A stretch of 64,000 bases of DNA, from NCBI GenBank assembly GCA_027484445.1, contig JAIXSY010000020.1, forward strand, positions 1-64,000, given 5' to 3'. The notes beneath the pieces were generated by a model. That model was not told the origin of the DNA and made no database searches. It saw only the letters and a program-made list of their open reading frames with translations. Numbering within the stretch: the stretch's first letter is position 1; each line of letters begins with the position of its first letter. Of the stretch, positions 1 to 7,008 are shown in pieces. This DNA comes from Verrucomicrobiaceae bacterium (GTDB taxonomy: Bacteria; Verrucomicrobiota; Verrucomicrobiia; Verrucomicrobiales; Verrucomicrobiaceae). The position numbers were made by a program, and so were the translations under genes.

Positions 1-59
1 CGAGAAACTTGTTCTTCCAGTGGATCGAGTTGATTGTCAAAGGCTTGAGCGACTTTCAT
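1..59 (-). CDS. 5' end of a gene running off the window (unrecognised)
   Basis: On the minus strand an ATG at 57-59 opens a frame that stays open to the window edge and reads MKVAQAFDNQLDPLEEQVS. Only 19 residues are visible, so neither the family nor whether it is translated can be decided. It points away from the RHS remnant and the repeat to its right. It could equally be part of a longer frame with a different start. Confidence 0.25.
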   Translation of the reverse strand, partial: MKVAQAFDNQLDPLEEQVS

Positions 60-68
60 GCGGCTAAA

Positions 69-120
69 ATTTGATCAAAAATGGGGCTCATTCGCGTTCT
101 GTTTGCCTGGCATCTTTTTA
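69..120 (-). repeat. Partial inverted copy of the ~125-bp TIR element
   Basis: Read on the minus strand from 120, the sequence begins AAAAAGATGCCAGGCAAA, identical to the left end of the element at 265-390. It then jumps to a stretch resembling the element's right-hand part (CGCGAAT then CCCCATT). This looks like an internally deleted copy in inverted orientation. It abuts the stop codon of the RHS remnant, so the remnant lies exactly between two copies of the element end. Confidence 0.5.
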
Positions 121-258
121 GAGCGGAGAGCCGGAATCCAAGACGCGGGCGAGTTCGCCGCGGGCGTTGTATTCGTAGCTGACGGTGGTGGCGTCGGGAT
201 AGGTGAGGCGGGCTAGGCGGCCTTCGGGGGTGTAGGAGTAGCCGACGGCAGACTTATG
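118..258 (-). pseudogene. RHS/YD-repeat protein fragment
   Basis: A minus-strand frame ending with TAA at 118-120 encodes about 45 residues with the RHS/YD pattern: GYSYTPEGRLARLTYPD, then TTVSYEYNARGELARV. G-x-L-x-x-(I/L)-x-Y-P and Y-x-Y-(D/N)-x-x-G-(R/E)-L are hallmarks of RHS shells, which encapsulate polymorphic C-terminal toxins. No start codon, shell or toxin tip is present, so this is a decayed piece of a much larger gene. It is trapped between two copies of a short inverted-repeat element. An RHS identity is likely; origin by recombination between those elements is inferred. Confidence 0.6.
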
Positions 259-264
259 ATTTAT

Positions 265-390
265 AAAAAGATGCCAGGCAAAAAGTAAGATCACAATCTC
301 AATTCATTGATGATCAATGCAATAAATCATTTTTTCGTCTCGGAAGTCTGGCGTGAATGGGTCGTGCCATTCATGCTAGGCATCTTTTTT
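265..390 (+). repeat. ~125-bp element with terminal inverted repeats, copy 1
   Basis: The element starts AAAAAGATGCC (265-275) and ends GGCATCTTTTT (379-389), an 11-bp terminal inverted repeat. A second direct copy with about 80% identity lies at 1454-1577. It has no coding capacity and is AT-rich, like a MITE. It ends 7 bp before the stop codon of the neighbouring minus-strand gene. Confidence 0.75.
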
Positions 391-396
391 GGGTAG

Positions 397-1392
397 CTAC
401 TGACTCTTTTCCCTTTCATGGGTCGGTTCAAGATTGCGAGAACCAGGTTTAGGATTCAGCCAAGATTGAACCACAATACTTGGATTTTTCCCGGCATACA
501 TTCGAACTGACAGGCGCGCAAAGACGCCGTCATCAAACTTGATAAAGTAATACTTTTGGAATCGATCCTTCCATTTAGACCTTGATATCTTGTCTGTCAT
601 GGTAACAATATCAATTGGCTTATATCTATCCTCGGGAGCTTCAAAGTCGTCTATGCCTTTTGCTTCGAAAACTCCGCCGCCTTGCACTGTTAGCTCGCAT
701 CTCCAGTTGTAAGGTTGATTAAGTTCTGCTTTACTGGCCTCACTCATACAAAGGAACTGGACCATGTATTCATTGGCCCTGTCGGGATGGAGGCTGAACG
801 ACCTCACCGTTCCATCGGATGGGATGCGAAAGTCCCGCTCCGGCAATACGACAAGTGGTTCCAGTTTTCCGATCTTCTGAAGTTCGAAGATTTCAGGTTT
901 GGCTTGATCGGGCTTGTGTGTCCCGCCGCCAAGGTTTACACCAAAACCAAATGAACGCGCTGTCTTTGAGCGAGAAGCCTCATCCTGAAACGGACGGTAG
1001 CCGATTTTCGACACTGAGACATAAAGTGAGAGACCTCTTTCTCCAACTATCGAGAAACGGCCATCTTCCGCTGACAGCAGCTCGTTTTTGGCCCCGGTCG
1101 AGGTGGGACTGTTATGTGCTTGATATGCAATCACAGCGTCAGGAATCGGGTTACCTCGCTGGTCAAGGACGAGTCCGTAAAAAGTTATGGGGGCATCATA
1201 TCTTCCGACACTTTTATTAGCATCAAAGGCAGGTGAGTTTTTATAATTGCTATTTAAAGCCTCCGCCGTTCGCCGTTTTTCGGGGTTAACACCATCGTCT
1301 GACAGCTTGGATTTCTGCGGGTCTTCAGTAGCCATCCAGGCAAAGAAGGTGATCGCAAATAAGATTAAAGTTACAATAAACTTGCTTTTCAT
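397..1392 (-). CDS. Exported protein with a carboxypeptidase-regulatory-like (Ig-fold) domain
   Basis: A 331-residue protein. The frame extends upstream to 1491, but those codons come from the adjacent repeat; the ATG at 1392 is followed by a classical N-terminal hydrophobic segment (KFIVTLILFAITFFAWM), so export or membrane anchoring starts here. Residues ~70-130 (ITFYGLVLDQRGNPIPDAVI, then SAEDGRFSI and a VSKIGY motif) fit the carboxypeptidase-regulatory/CnaB-like beta-sandwich found in many secreted proteins of this phylum. The C-terminal ~170 residues are not recognised. The gene is AT-richer than eboE downstream and sits tightly between two direct copies of a 125-bp element, which suggests it arrived as cargo. 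No enzymatic residues are visible. Confidence 0.75.
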   Translation of the reverse strand: MKSKFIVTLILFAITFFAWMATEDPQKSKLSDDGVNPEKRRTAEALNSNYKNSPAFDANKSVGRYDAPITFYGLVLDQRGNPIPDAVIAYQAHNSPTSTGAKNELLSAEDGRFSIVGERGLSLYVSVSKIGYRPFQDEASRSKTARSFGFGVNLGGGTHKPDQAKPEIFELQKIGKLEPLVVLPERDFRIPSDGTVRSFSLHPDRANEYMVQFLCMSEASKAELNQPYNWRCELTVQGGGVFEAKGIDDFEAPEDRYKPIDIVTMTDKISRSKWKDRFQKYYFIKFDDGVFARLSVRMYAGKNPSIVVQSWLNPKPGSRNLEPTHEREKSQ

Positions 1393-1453
1393 GGCTCTTG
1401 GTAGCGAGAGATTTGCAACCCTTGCGCAAGGCGCTTCCAGAACAAATAAGAAA

Positions 1454-1577
1454 AAAAAGATGCCAGGCAAAAAGTAGTGTCTCAATCTCAATTTATTGAT
1501 GATCAGTGCAATAACTCAGTTTTTCAGCTCGGAAATCTGGCGCGAATAGGTCGCCCCATTCTTGCATGGCATTTTTA
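1454..1577 (+). repeat. ~125-bp element with terminal inverted repeats, copy 2
   Basis: Begins AAAAAGATGCCAGGCAAAAA and ends with TGGCATTTTTA, parallel to copy 1 at 265-390. Shared internal blocks include TCTCAAT, ATTGATGATCA and GGTCG. The two direct copies bracket a single gene. The right terminal repeat is slightly degenerate (GGCATTTTT rather than GGCATCTTTTT). The stretch from here to 1737 holds nothing else recognisable. Confidence 0.75.
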
Positions 1578-1737
1578 AGGCAAGAGTGATGAATTGCTTT
1601 CGAATCAGGCGGACTTGGCTGGTGAGAAAAAGCTGCATTCACAGACGAGTGCGTGATTCTGAAATCATGGTGACAGTGGCTTCTATCCAGTGCTTATCAT
1701 CGGGTCTTTCCCACCCACTTACCGTTTCCCTTCCCCC

Positions 1738-2913
1738 ATGCAGCTGCAACACGGCATCCATCTCGGCTACTGCACCAACATCCACCGTGGCGAAACCTGG
1801 GAGGAAACCTGGCGCGGGCTGCGTGAGCATACGCTGCGCGTCAAAGAGCGCGTCAGCGGTGGCAAGCCCTATGGCATCGGCCTCCGTCTGGGCGCGCAAG
1901 CTGCGGCGGAGCTGAGCCAGCCCACACGGCTGCTGGAGTTCCAGCGCTGGCTGGAAAAGGAGAACTGCTACGTTTTCACGATCAATGGGTTCCCCTACGG
2001 CTCGTTTCACGGCACACGGGTGAAGGAGCAGGTCTTCCAGCCGGACTGGAGCACGCGCGAGCGGCTGGACTACACCTGCCTGCTCTTTGATCTGCTGGCA
2101 AAGCTGCTGCCGTCTGGCGTGGGCGGCAGCGTCAGCACCCTGCCGGGCTCGCACAAGACCTTCCCCATCGGCAGGGAGGAGATGGAGGCCATCTTTCAAA
2201 ACGTGCGCCTCTGCCGCGAGCATATTCAAAAGGTCAGCGAAGCCTCCGGGCATGACCTTCACCTCGGCTTCGAGCCGGAGCCGCTCGGCCTTTTCGAAAC
2301 CACGGGCGAGTCACTGAAATTCTTCGCCCACTACTTTGACCGAAACCCGAGAGACAAGGACTTCTTCCGCTTCGTCGGGCTGAACTACGACACCTGCCAC
2401 CTCGCCATCGAATACGAGGACGCGCAGCGCTCGCTGACCCGGCTGACCGAGGCGGGCATCCGCATCAGCAAGCTGCACTTCAGCTCCGCCCTGCGGCTGA
2501 AGCCCACGCCGGACATGGTGGCCAGGCTGCGCTCCTTTGATGAGCCGGTGTATTTCCATCAAGTCATCGCCAGCTTTGGCGAGATGACGCCGCTGCGCCG
2601 GTTCAAGGACCTGCCGGACGCGCTCCACTTTGCCGCCACCACGCCGCCGGAATCTCTGGGCGAAGAATGGCGCGTGCACTTCCACATTCCCCTCCATGCA
2701 CCACCCTGGGATGGCTTTGAAAGCACCCAGGACCACCTGCTTGGCGCGATGGACTGGCTTTCCCAAAATCCCGGCAGGTGCCAGCACATCGAGATGGAAA
2801 CCTACACCTGGGAGGTGCTGCCGCCCGAGCTGCGCGCGGGCGACGTGGTGGATCAGCTGGTGAAGGAGTATGACTGGACCCTGGCGGCCATGAGGTCGCG
2901 CGGGCTGGCCTGA
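1738..2913 (+). CDS. eboE: EboE-like TIM-barrel protein (metabolite-traffic family)
   Basis: A 391-residue protein. The ATG at 1738 puts the family-typical beginning near the N-terminus (HLGYCTNIHRGETW), so the in-frame codons from 1690 are excluded. The rest fits a xylose-isomerase-like TIM barrel: FTINGFPYGSFHG (~85-97), HLGFEPEPLG (~181-190), LNYDTCHLAIEYED (~217-230) and FHIPLHAPPW (~319-328). The acidic and histidine residues in these strands are plausible metal ligands. In cyanobacteria and pseudomonads the ebo genes form a cluster implicated in moving secondary-metabolite precursors to the periplasm. Here no eboA-D or eboF is visible on either side, so the gene is an orphan copy or the cluster is dispersed. 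The family call is good; the substrate is unknown. Confidence 0.8.
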   Translation: MQLQHGIHLGYCTNIHRGETWEETWRGLREHTLRVKERVSGGKPYGIGLRLGAQAAAELSQPTRLLEFQRWLEKENCYVFTINGFPYGSFHGTRVKEQVFQPDWSTRERLDYTCLLFDLLAKLLPSGVGGSVSTLPGSHKTFPIGREEMEAIFQNVRLCREHIQKVSEASGHDLHLGFEPEPLGLFETTGESLKFFAHYFDRNPRDKDFFRFVGLNYDTCHLAIEYEDAQRSLTRLTEAGIRISKLHFSSALRLKPTPDMVARLRSFDEPVYFHQVIASFGEMTPLRRFKDLPDALHFAATTPPESLGEEWRVHFHIPLHAPPWDGFESTQDHLLGAMDWLSQNPGRCQHIEMETYTWEVLPPELRAGDVVDQLVKEYDWTLAAMRSRGLA

Positions 2914-2923
2914 GCTGTTGGCG

Positions 2924-4093
2924 TCACTTCAGCTTCCACAGCGTCTTGTCGCTGCGCACATACACCGCGCCATTGCTGATCGCAGGCGTGCAGAGCACGG
3001 TCTCCTTCAGCTCGACGCTGTGGATGACTTCGCCTTCTTTGGCGGTGGTATCGACAACCTGGAAGTCGCCGCGCTCGCTGGCGATGTAGATGTATTGGCC
3101 AGCGGCGACGGGGGAGCCGCTCATCGGGCCTTTGAGGCGCAGTTTCCAGGCTTCGTCTCCGTTGGCGAGGCTGGCTTTCACGAGCACGCCAGCTCCGTTG
3201 AGCACGAAGAGCGAATCGCCAAGCACGAGCGGGCTGCCGGTGCCGGGCTTCAGGCCGCTAGCGCGCCAGAGTTGGGAGACAGCGCCTTTCTCGGGGGTCA
3301 AAGCGGTGACGCCGTTGGAGGGCACATAGATCGCATTTTCGGTCACGGCGGAGCTGGGGATGGTGGCAGCACCGTCGGTGTAGTCCCACTCGATCTCGCC
3401 AGTGCGTGGGTTCACGCCGGTGAGACCTTTGCTCGACTGCAAAGCGACCGCGCCTTTGAAGACCACAGCGCTGGTCCAGTTCGCGGCTTTCGGGCGCTCC
3501 TTCTTCCAGCGGTTCTTGCCCGTGGCGACGTCGATGCCGACGGCGATGGACTCGCTGTCGTTCTCCGCCTGCACCACGAGCGTGTCACCCACGACGACGG
3601 GGGATGAGGACATGCCAAGGCTGTTGCTGGCATTGGCATAATCAAAGGTCAGCCCGCGCAGCCAAAGCAGGTTACCCGCGAGGTCGAAGGCGAAGAGATC
3701 GTTCGAGGAATACAGCGCAAAGACGCGCTCGCCATCGCTGCAAGGTGTCGGCGCGGCCACGCTGGTCTTGTTGTGCGCCATCGTGCGGCCCGTGGCCTTC
3801 ATCACGCGCTCCCAGAGCTTCTTGCCATCGGCAGCGCTGAAGCAAAACACATGCAGGTTCGCCTGATCCGGCCCGCTGGAGCAGGTGACGAAGACCTTGT
3901 CTCCCACCACGATCGGGCTGCTCAACCCACGCCCCGGCAACTCCACCTTCCAGTCGATGGCGACCTTCGGCCCCGGAGCCGTCGCCTCCGTGGAAACAGC
4001 GGAAGCATTCGGGCCACGGAACTGCGGCCAGTCAGCGGCGAAGGACGAATGTAAAAGGGCAAGAGAGGAAAGGAGAGAGAGGGCGGGTTTCAT
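2924..4093 (-). CDS. Secreted PQQ-like beta-propeller protein
   Basis: A 389-residue protein starting at the ATG at 4093, which opens directly into a signal peptide (MKPALSLLSSLALLHSSFAA, cleavage near ADWPQFRG). The mature start WPQFRGP is the hallmark of verrucomicrobial and planctomycetal PQQ-repeat proteins. Propeller blades recur as G-x-(L/I)-W-x-x and VVGDxxxV units. The family (BamB/YxaL-like fold) usually acts in the periplasm or outer membrane as a scaffold, and nothing here proves dehydrogenase activity. It converges on eboE with a 10-bp gap. Its first ~58 codons are duplicated as a broken copy at 8891-9067, on the far side of a four-gene cargo inserted upstream of this gene. Confidence 0.85.
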   Translation of the reverse strand: MKPALSLLSSLALLHSSFAADWPQFRGPNASAVSTEATAPGPKVAIDWKVELPGRGLSSPIVVGDKVFVTCSSGPDQANLHVFCFSAADGKKLWERVMKATGRTMAHNKTSVAAPTPCSDGERVFALYSSNDLFAFDLAGNLLWLRGLTFDYANASNSLGMSSSPVVVGDTLVVQAENDSESIAVGIDVATGKNRWKKERPKAANWTSAVVFKGAVALQSSKGLTGVNPRTGEIEWDYTDGAATIPSSAVTENAIYVPSNGVTALTPEKGAVSQLWRASGLKPGTGSPLVLGDSLFVLNGAGVLVKASLANGDEAWKLRLKGPMSGSPVAAGQYIYIASERGDFQVVDTTAKEGEVIHSVELKETVLCTPAISNGAVYVRSDKTLWKLK

Positions 4094-4095
4094 GG
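3919..4095 (-). repeat. Native member of a ~177-bp duplication (5' end of the PQQ gene)
   Basis: This stretch, covering the signal peptide and first ~40 mature residues, matches 8891-9069 in the same orientation at roughly 85% identity by eye. Homology stops abruptly at the codons for GLSS on one side and just before the ATG on the other. The two copies are direct repeats about 5 kb apart that bracket the cargo genes at 4190-8853. Confidence 0.85.
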
Positions 4096-4189
4096 AAACA
4101 ATGACACAGCATAGAACGCCATGCTCATGCATGAACACTCTGAAGTTTTAGCTTCTGACGCTATGCATTGAAATTTCCACTTTGATCCA

Positions 4190-5173
4190 ATGCCTACACC
4201 ACGCAAAAGCACCCCACTCACACAGGACCTGGAACAGCTCAGCCGTCGCGCCTACCATGCTTCGGAGTGGATCGAGCCAGTTCTGCGGCGTTGCCATGCC
4301 TTCCTAGCCAAGCCTCGCTTCGCGGATGCGGCGCACTTGGACCTTTTACGCCACTGGCTGCTTGTACCCATTTCACTCTGGCCTTTCAACATCACTCACT
4401 TCACGGAAGCCTGCCTCATGCTCTGGCAGAAAAATAGTCCGCTGCCCTCTTCCTACCGAGTTACTTTGGAACTCCTGCCCCCGCCGCCAGACGAAAAAGT
4501 CTGTGATGTGGTGGCTATGCATGAACATCAGGTGCAGGCCGGCAGCTATGAAAACGTCACCCATGCTCAGGCCAAGTTTGATCAAGCTGAACTGGCCCTC
4601 CACGCTGACCCCGAATTCCAAAAGCAGTGGCAAAGCCTCCGTCACACCTTTGATCTCGCTTCTTATCAGGATCACAAAGGCGTCATCCGCCGCACCATGA
4701 ATGCTGAGCGCAATCTGCGCCCCATCTTTAACCTCCAGATGGACTGCCCTGCGGATGCCTTTCGTGCTGCGTTTGATGCCTTTTGCCTTCGCTGGCACCT
4801 CTATGGCATGCAGCATGATGCTCCGCTGCTTCTGAAGCTGGCCGTCAACATCACCCCGCATGGCACCCTCATCCACATCCCCGCCTACTGGTCCTTTGAT
4901 CCCAAGCGGGACATTCGCTGGGACGCCATCACCAAGCTTCACCGAACTCGTGTCCCCAAGCGCCAGGGTGCCGCCTTGGCAGAAGGGCTGGCGGTGCGCA
5001 TGGCACAGGCGGAGAAGCTGCACAAGCTAGATGCCGAAGCCAAAACGCGCCGACTCAGAGGCGAGGCAAAACATCGCTTTCTTTGCCAGGGACTCGGCTT
5101 GGCAGATGGCACCAGCCCGCGCCGTCTTTCCCGGCTTCGCCAAGAGTTTCCGAGCAAACAGGACAACGAATGA
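4190..5173 (+). CDS. Unrecognised 327-residue protein, first gene of the cargo block
   Basis: A soluble-looking protein with no signal peptide or membrane segment. The N-terminal third is rich in Trp, His and Leu and looks helical (SEWIEPVLRRC, LLRHWLLVPISLWPFNITHF). A middle stretch is charged, and the C-terminal ~70 residues are strongly basic (KLHRTRVPKRQ, KTRRLRGEAKHR, SPRRLSRLRQ), which would suit nucleic-acid contact. No known domain is recognised. It starts ~95 bp from the divergent PQQ gene and is followed after ~50 bp by an AAA ATPase on the same strand, so the two probably form a functional pair. The ATG at 4190 is the first of the frame. Confidence 0.7.
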   Translation: MPTPRKSTPLTQDLEQLSRRAYHASEWIEPVLRRCHAFLAKPRFADAAHLDLLRHWLLVPISLWPFNITHFTEACLMLWQKNSPLPSSYRVTLELLPPPPDEKVCDVVAMHEHQVQAGSYENVTHAQAKFDQAELALHADPEFQKQWQSLRHTFDLASYQDHKGVIRRTMNAERNLRPIFNLQMDCPADAFRAAFDAFCLRWHLYGMQHDAPLLLKLAVNITPHGTLIHIPAYWSFDPKRDIRWDAITKLHRTRVPKRQGAALAEGLAVRMAQAEKLHKLDAEAKTRRLRGEAKHRFLCQGLGLADGTSPRRLSRLRQEFPSKQDNE

Positions 5174-5223
5174 GGACAATCGTCTCCCTTTCATCCTGCG
5201 TTGGATGATCGCATCGGGTGGCC

Positions 5224-6360
5224 ATGCGATTCACCACTGCCAAGCTCACCGATGACGAACCTGACCAGGCTGCCCACGTTAGCCAATCCCAGATTCAGCC
5301 TGCTCAACTTGTTTGCGAAATGGCGGAAGCGGGAGCTTTCAACCCACAACATGATCGCCCACATGGTCCTGTTTTAGCAGCCTTTGGAGGAGGCCCCATG
5401 CACCAGTGCCGCATGGATGGGCGCTATGATCTCCTGAAGCTGCTCTCCATTCACTCGCAGCACCTGTTTCGGTCCATTCAGCGTTTTCAACCCAAAGAAG
5501 AAAACCTCTTTTGGGATGACCTCACCTTTCGTCTCGGCCCCTGCGCTTTTGTGTATGCAGACGAATCCCGCATCATCGCCTGCGCAGAAACGGCTGATGA
5601 AGCGAGGCGTTTGGTCCAGCAGTTTCATGGGGATTGCCTGCTTCCGCCAGAGCCCCAGGGCGGAAGCTATCGCCTGATTCGTATCGGACGTGACATCAAC
5701 ACGCAGGTCGTCCCACTTTCCAAAGACACCCTGCTTGATGAAACGACACTCGAACTCCATTACGGTCCTGGGTTTGTCAGATGGCATCAAAAATACCTAG
5801 CCCTGCTGCGAAAGCACAAACACGGCCTGTCCCTGCTCGAAGGTCCACCCGGCACCGGCAAGACCTCCTACCTGCGGCATCTCATGGGCGAGCTGACCAG
5901 CACGCACCGTTTCTACTTCATCCCCAATGGTTCTCTTGCCGTTCTCTCCAATCCCGAGTTTGTCGGCTTTTGGGCGGATCAACGCCGCCGCCATCAGGAG
6001 GAAAACTTTGTCGTCGTGCTGGAAGACTCGGATGCCGCTCTCCTGCCCCGAGCCTCAGACAATCGCGATCAAGTCAGCGCCATCCTGAATTTGTCAGACG
6101 GCATGTTGGCGGACTTCCTCCGCCTCCAGATCATCTGCACCATCAACTGCCATGCGAATGAGATCGACCCCGCCCTCTTGCGTCCTGGTCGCCTGCTGGC
6201 CCACCGTCTCTTTGATCGTCTTGCTTATGATGATGCCGTGAAGCTCGCCACTCACTTGGAGAAAACACTTCCAGGTCCCGGTGACTACGCCCTCGCCGAC
6301 ATCTACGCCGAAGACATCCCCGCACCACGATCCAGCCGAGCTATCGGCTTTACTGCGTAA
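5224..6360 (+). CDS. AAA-family ATPase
   Basis: About 378 residues from the ATG at 5224; a GTG two codons upstream is possible, and a GGTGG stretch just 5' could be the ribosome site. The AAA core is C-terminal: Walker A GPPGTGKT (~207-214), Walker B-like VVVLEDSD (~263-270), a sensor-1-like IICTIN (~303-308) and a terminal RPGR arginine-finger region (~320-323). Walker B ends EDSD rather than the usual DE, as in Bcs1-like AAA proteins. The ~200-residue N-terminus is unrecognised and probably recognises the substrate. Partnered with the preceding unknown gene, it could act as a remodeller in a defence or DNA-maintenance system. ATPase activity is well supported; the role is inferred. Confidence 0.85.
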   Translation: MRFTTAKLTDDEPDQAAHVSQSQIQPAQLVCEMAEAGAFNPQHDRPHGPVLAAFGGGPMHQCRMDGRYDLLKLLSIHSQHLFRSIQRFQPKEENLFWDDLTFRLGPCAFVYADESRIIACAETADEARRLVQQFHGDCLLPPEPQGGSYRLIRIGRDINTQVVPLSKDTLLDETTLELHYGPGFVRWHQKYLALLRKHKHGLSLLEGPPGTGKTSYLRHLMGELTSTHRFYFIPNGSLAVLSNPEFVGFWADQRRRHQEENFVVVLEDSDAALLPRASDNRDQVSAILNLSDGMLADFLRLQIICTINCHANEIDPALLRPGRLLAHRLFDRLAYDDAVKLATHLEKTLPGPGDYALADIYAEDIPAPRSSRAIGFTA

Positions 6361-6414
6361 CCGGGCCATTCCTGGCCCGCCACTCCTCCCACGGAGCAGG
6401 AATGCTCCGACTAC
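6361..6414 (+). repeat. REPIN-like pair of inverted palindromes with a GTAG head
   Basis: Two adjacent hairpins share the same geometry. One has arms CGGGCCA/TGGCCCG around TTCC (6362-6379). The other has CGGAGCA/TGCTCCG around GGAA (6392-6409). Read on the opposite strand, the second becomes CGGAGCATTCCTGCTCCG, the same plan as the first, so the two units face each other. The outer unit is preceded on the minus strand by GTAG (6411-6414), the head sequence of RAYT-associated REP elements. No T-tract follows, so intrinsic termination is unlikely. It separates the ATPase gene from the exonuclease gene. Confidence 0.7.
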
Positions 6415-6422
6415 TACAGCCC

Positions 6423-6959
6423 ATGAAAATCGTCGCCATCGACTTTGAAACCGCCAATCACAGCCCTTTGAGCGCTTGTGCTCTTGGTCTGGCCATTTTT
6501 GAAGATCACGAGTTAGTCACATCCCACTACTGGCTCATCAAGCCTCCCAAAGGCCACGGCTGGTTCAAAGAAGAATGGACCAAGGACGTCCACGGCATCT
6601 CCTGGTTCGACGTGCGCGACAAGCCCGAGTTCAGCAGCATCGCCCCCGAAGTCATCACCCACCTCGCCAGCGCCGACCTCGTCGTCGCCCACCATGCCAG
6701 CTTTGATCTGCGAGTCTTGCACGCCCTGCTGGAGCATTTCGAGGTCAGCGCGCCGCCCTTCCAGCATCAATGCACCCTGCACCTCGCCCGCCAAACCTGG
6801 CCCGACCTCCCCAACCATAAGCTCAGCACACTCGCTGCCTATCTCGGCATCGAACTGAACCACCACCACGCTCAGTCGGATGCCATCGCGGCGGGGAGAG
6901 TGATGGTGGCCTGCGGCCTGGCAGCAGTGCCTCCATTAGCGCCCGCACCAGACATTTGA
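6423..6959 (+). CDS. DEDDh-type 3'-5' exonuclease (DnaQ fold)
   Basis: A 178-residue, single-domain protein starting at the ATG at 6423. The catalytic set of the DEDDh family is visible: D7 and E9 in AIDFET, D95 in HHASFDLRVL, and H149 with D153 in HHHAQSDA. Family members digest single-stranded DNA or RNA 3'-5' using two metal ions, either as DNA polymerase III proofreading subunits or as free exonucleases. The length and lack of a polymerase-binding tail fit a free-standing enzyme. It lies between an AAA ATPase and a GmrSD-like nuclease, which suggests nucleic-acid processing in a defence context. Hairpins at 6361-6414 may uncouple it from the ATPase gene. Confidence 0.9.
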   Translation: MKIVAIDFETANHSPLSACALGLAIFEDHELVTSHYWLIKPPKGHGWFKEEWTKDVHGISWFDVRDKPEFSSIAPEVITHLASADLVVAHHASFDLRVLHALLEHFEVSAPPFQHQCTLHLARQTWPDLPNHKLSTLAAYLGIELNHHHAQSDAIAAGRVMVACGLAAVPPLAPAPDI

Positions 6960-7008
6960 TTTCCTTTAATCCCAAGCCCAAAACGCACGCACAAGAAGCC
7001 AACCAGTC

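Noticed and set aside
1393..1491. 33 extra N-terminal codons of the regulatory-domain protein
   Set aside because: They come mostly from the 125-bp repeat and precede a second, much better start with a signal/anchor segment at 1392.
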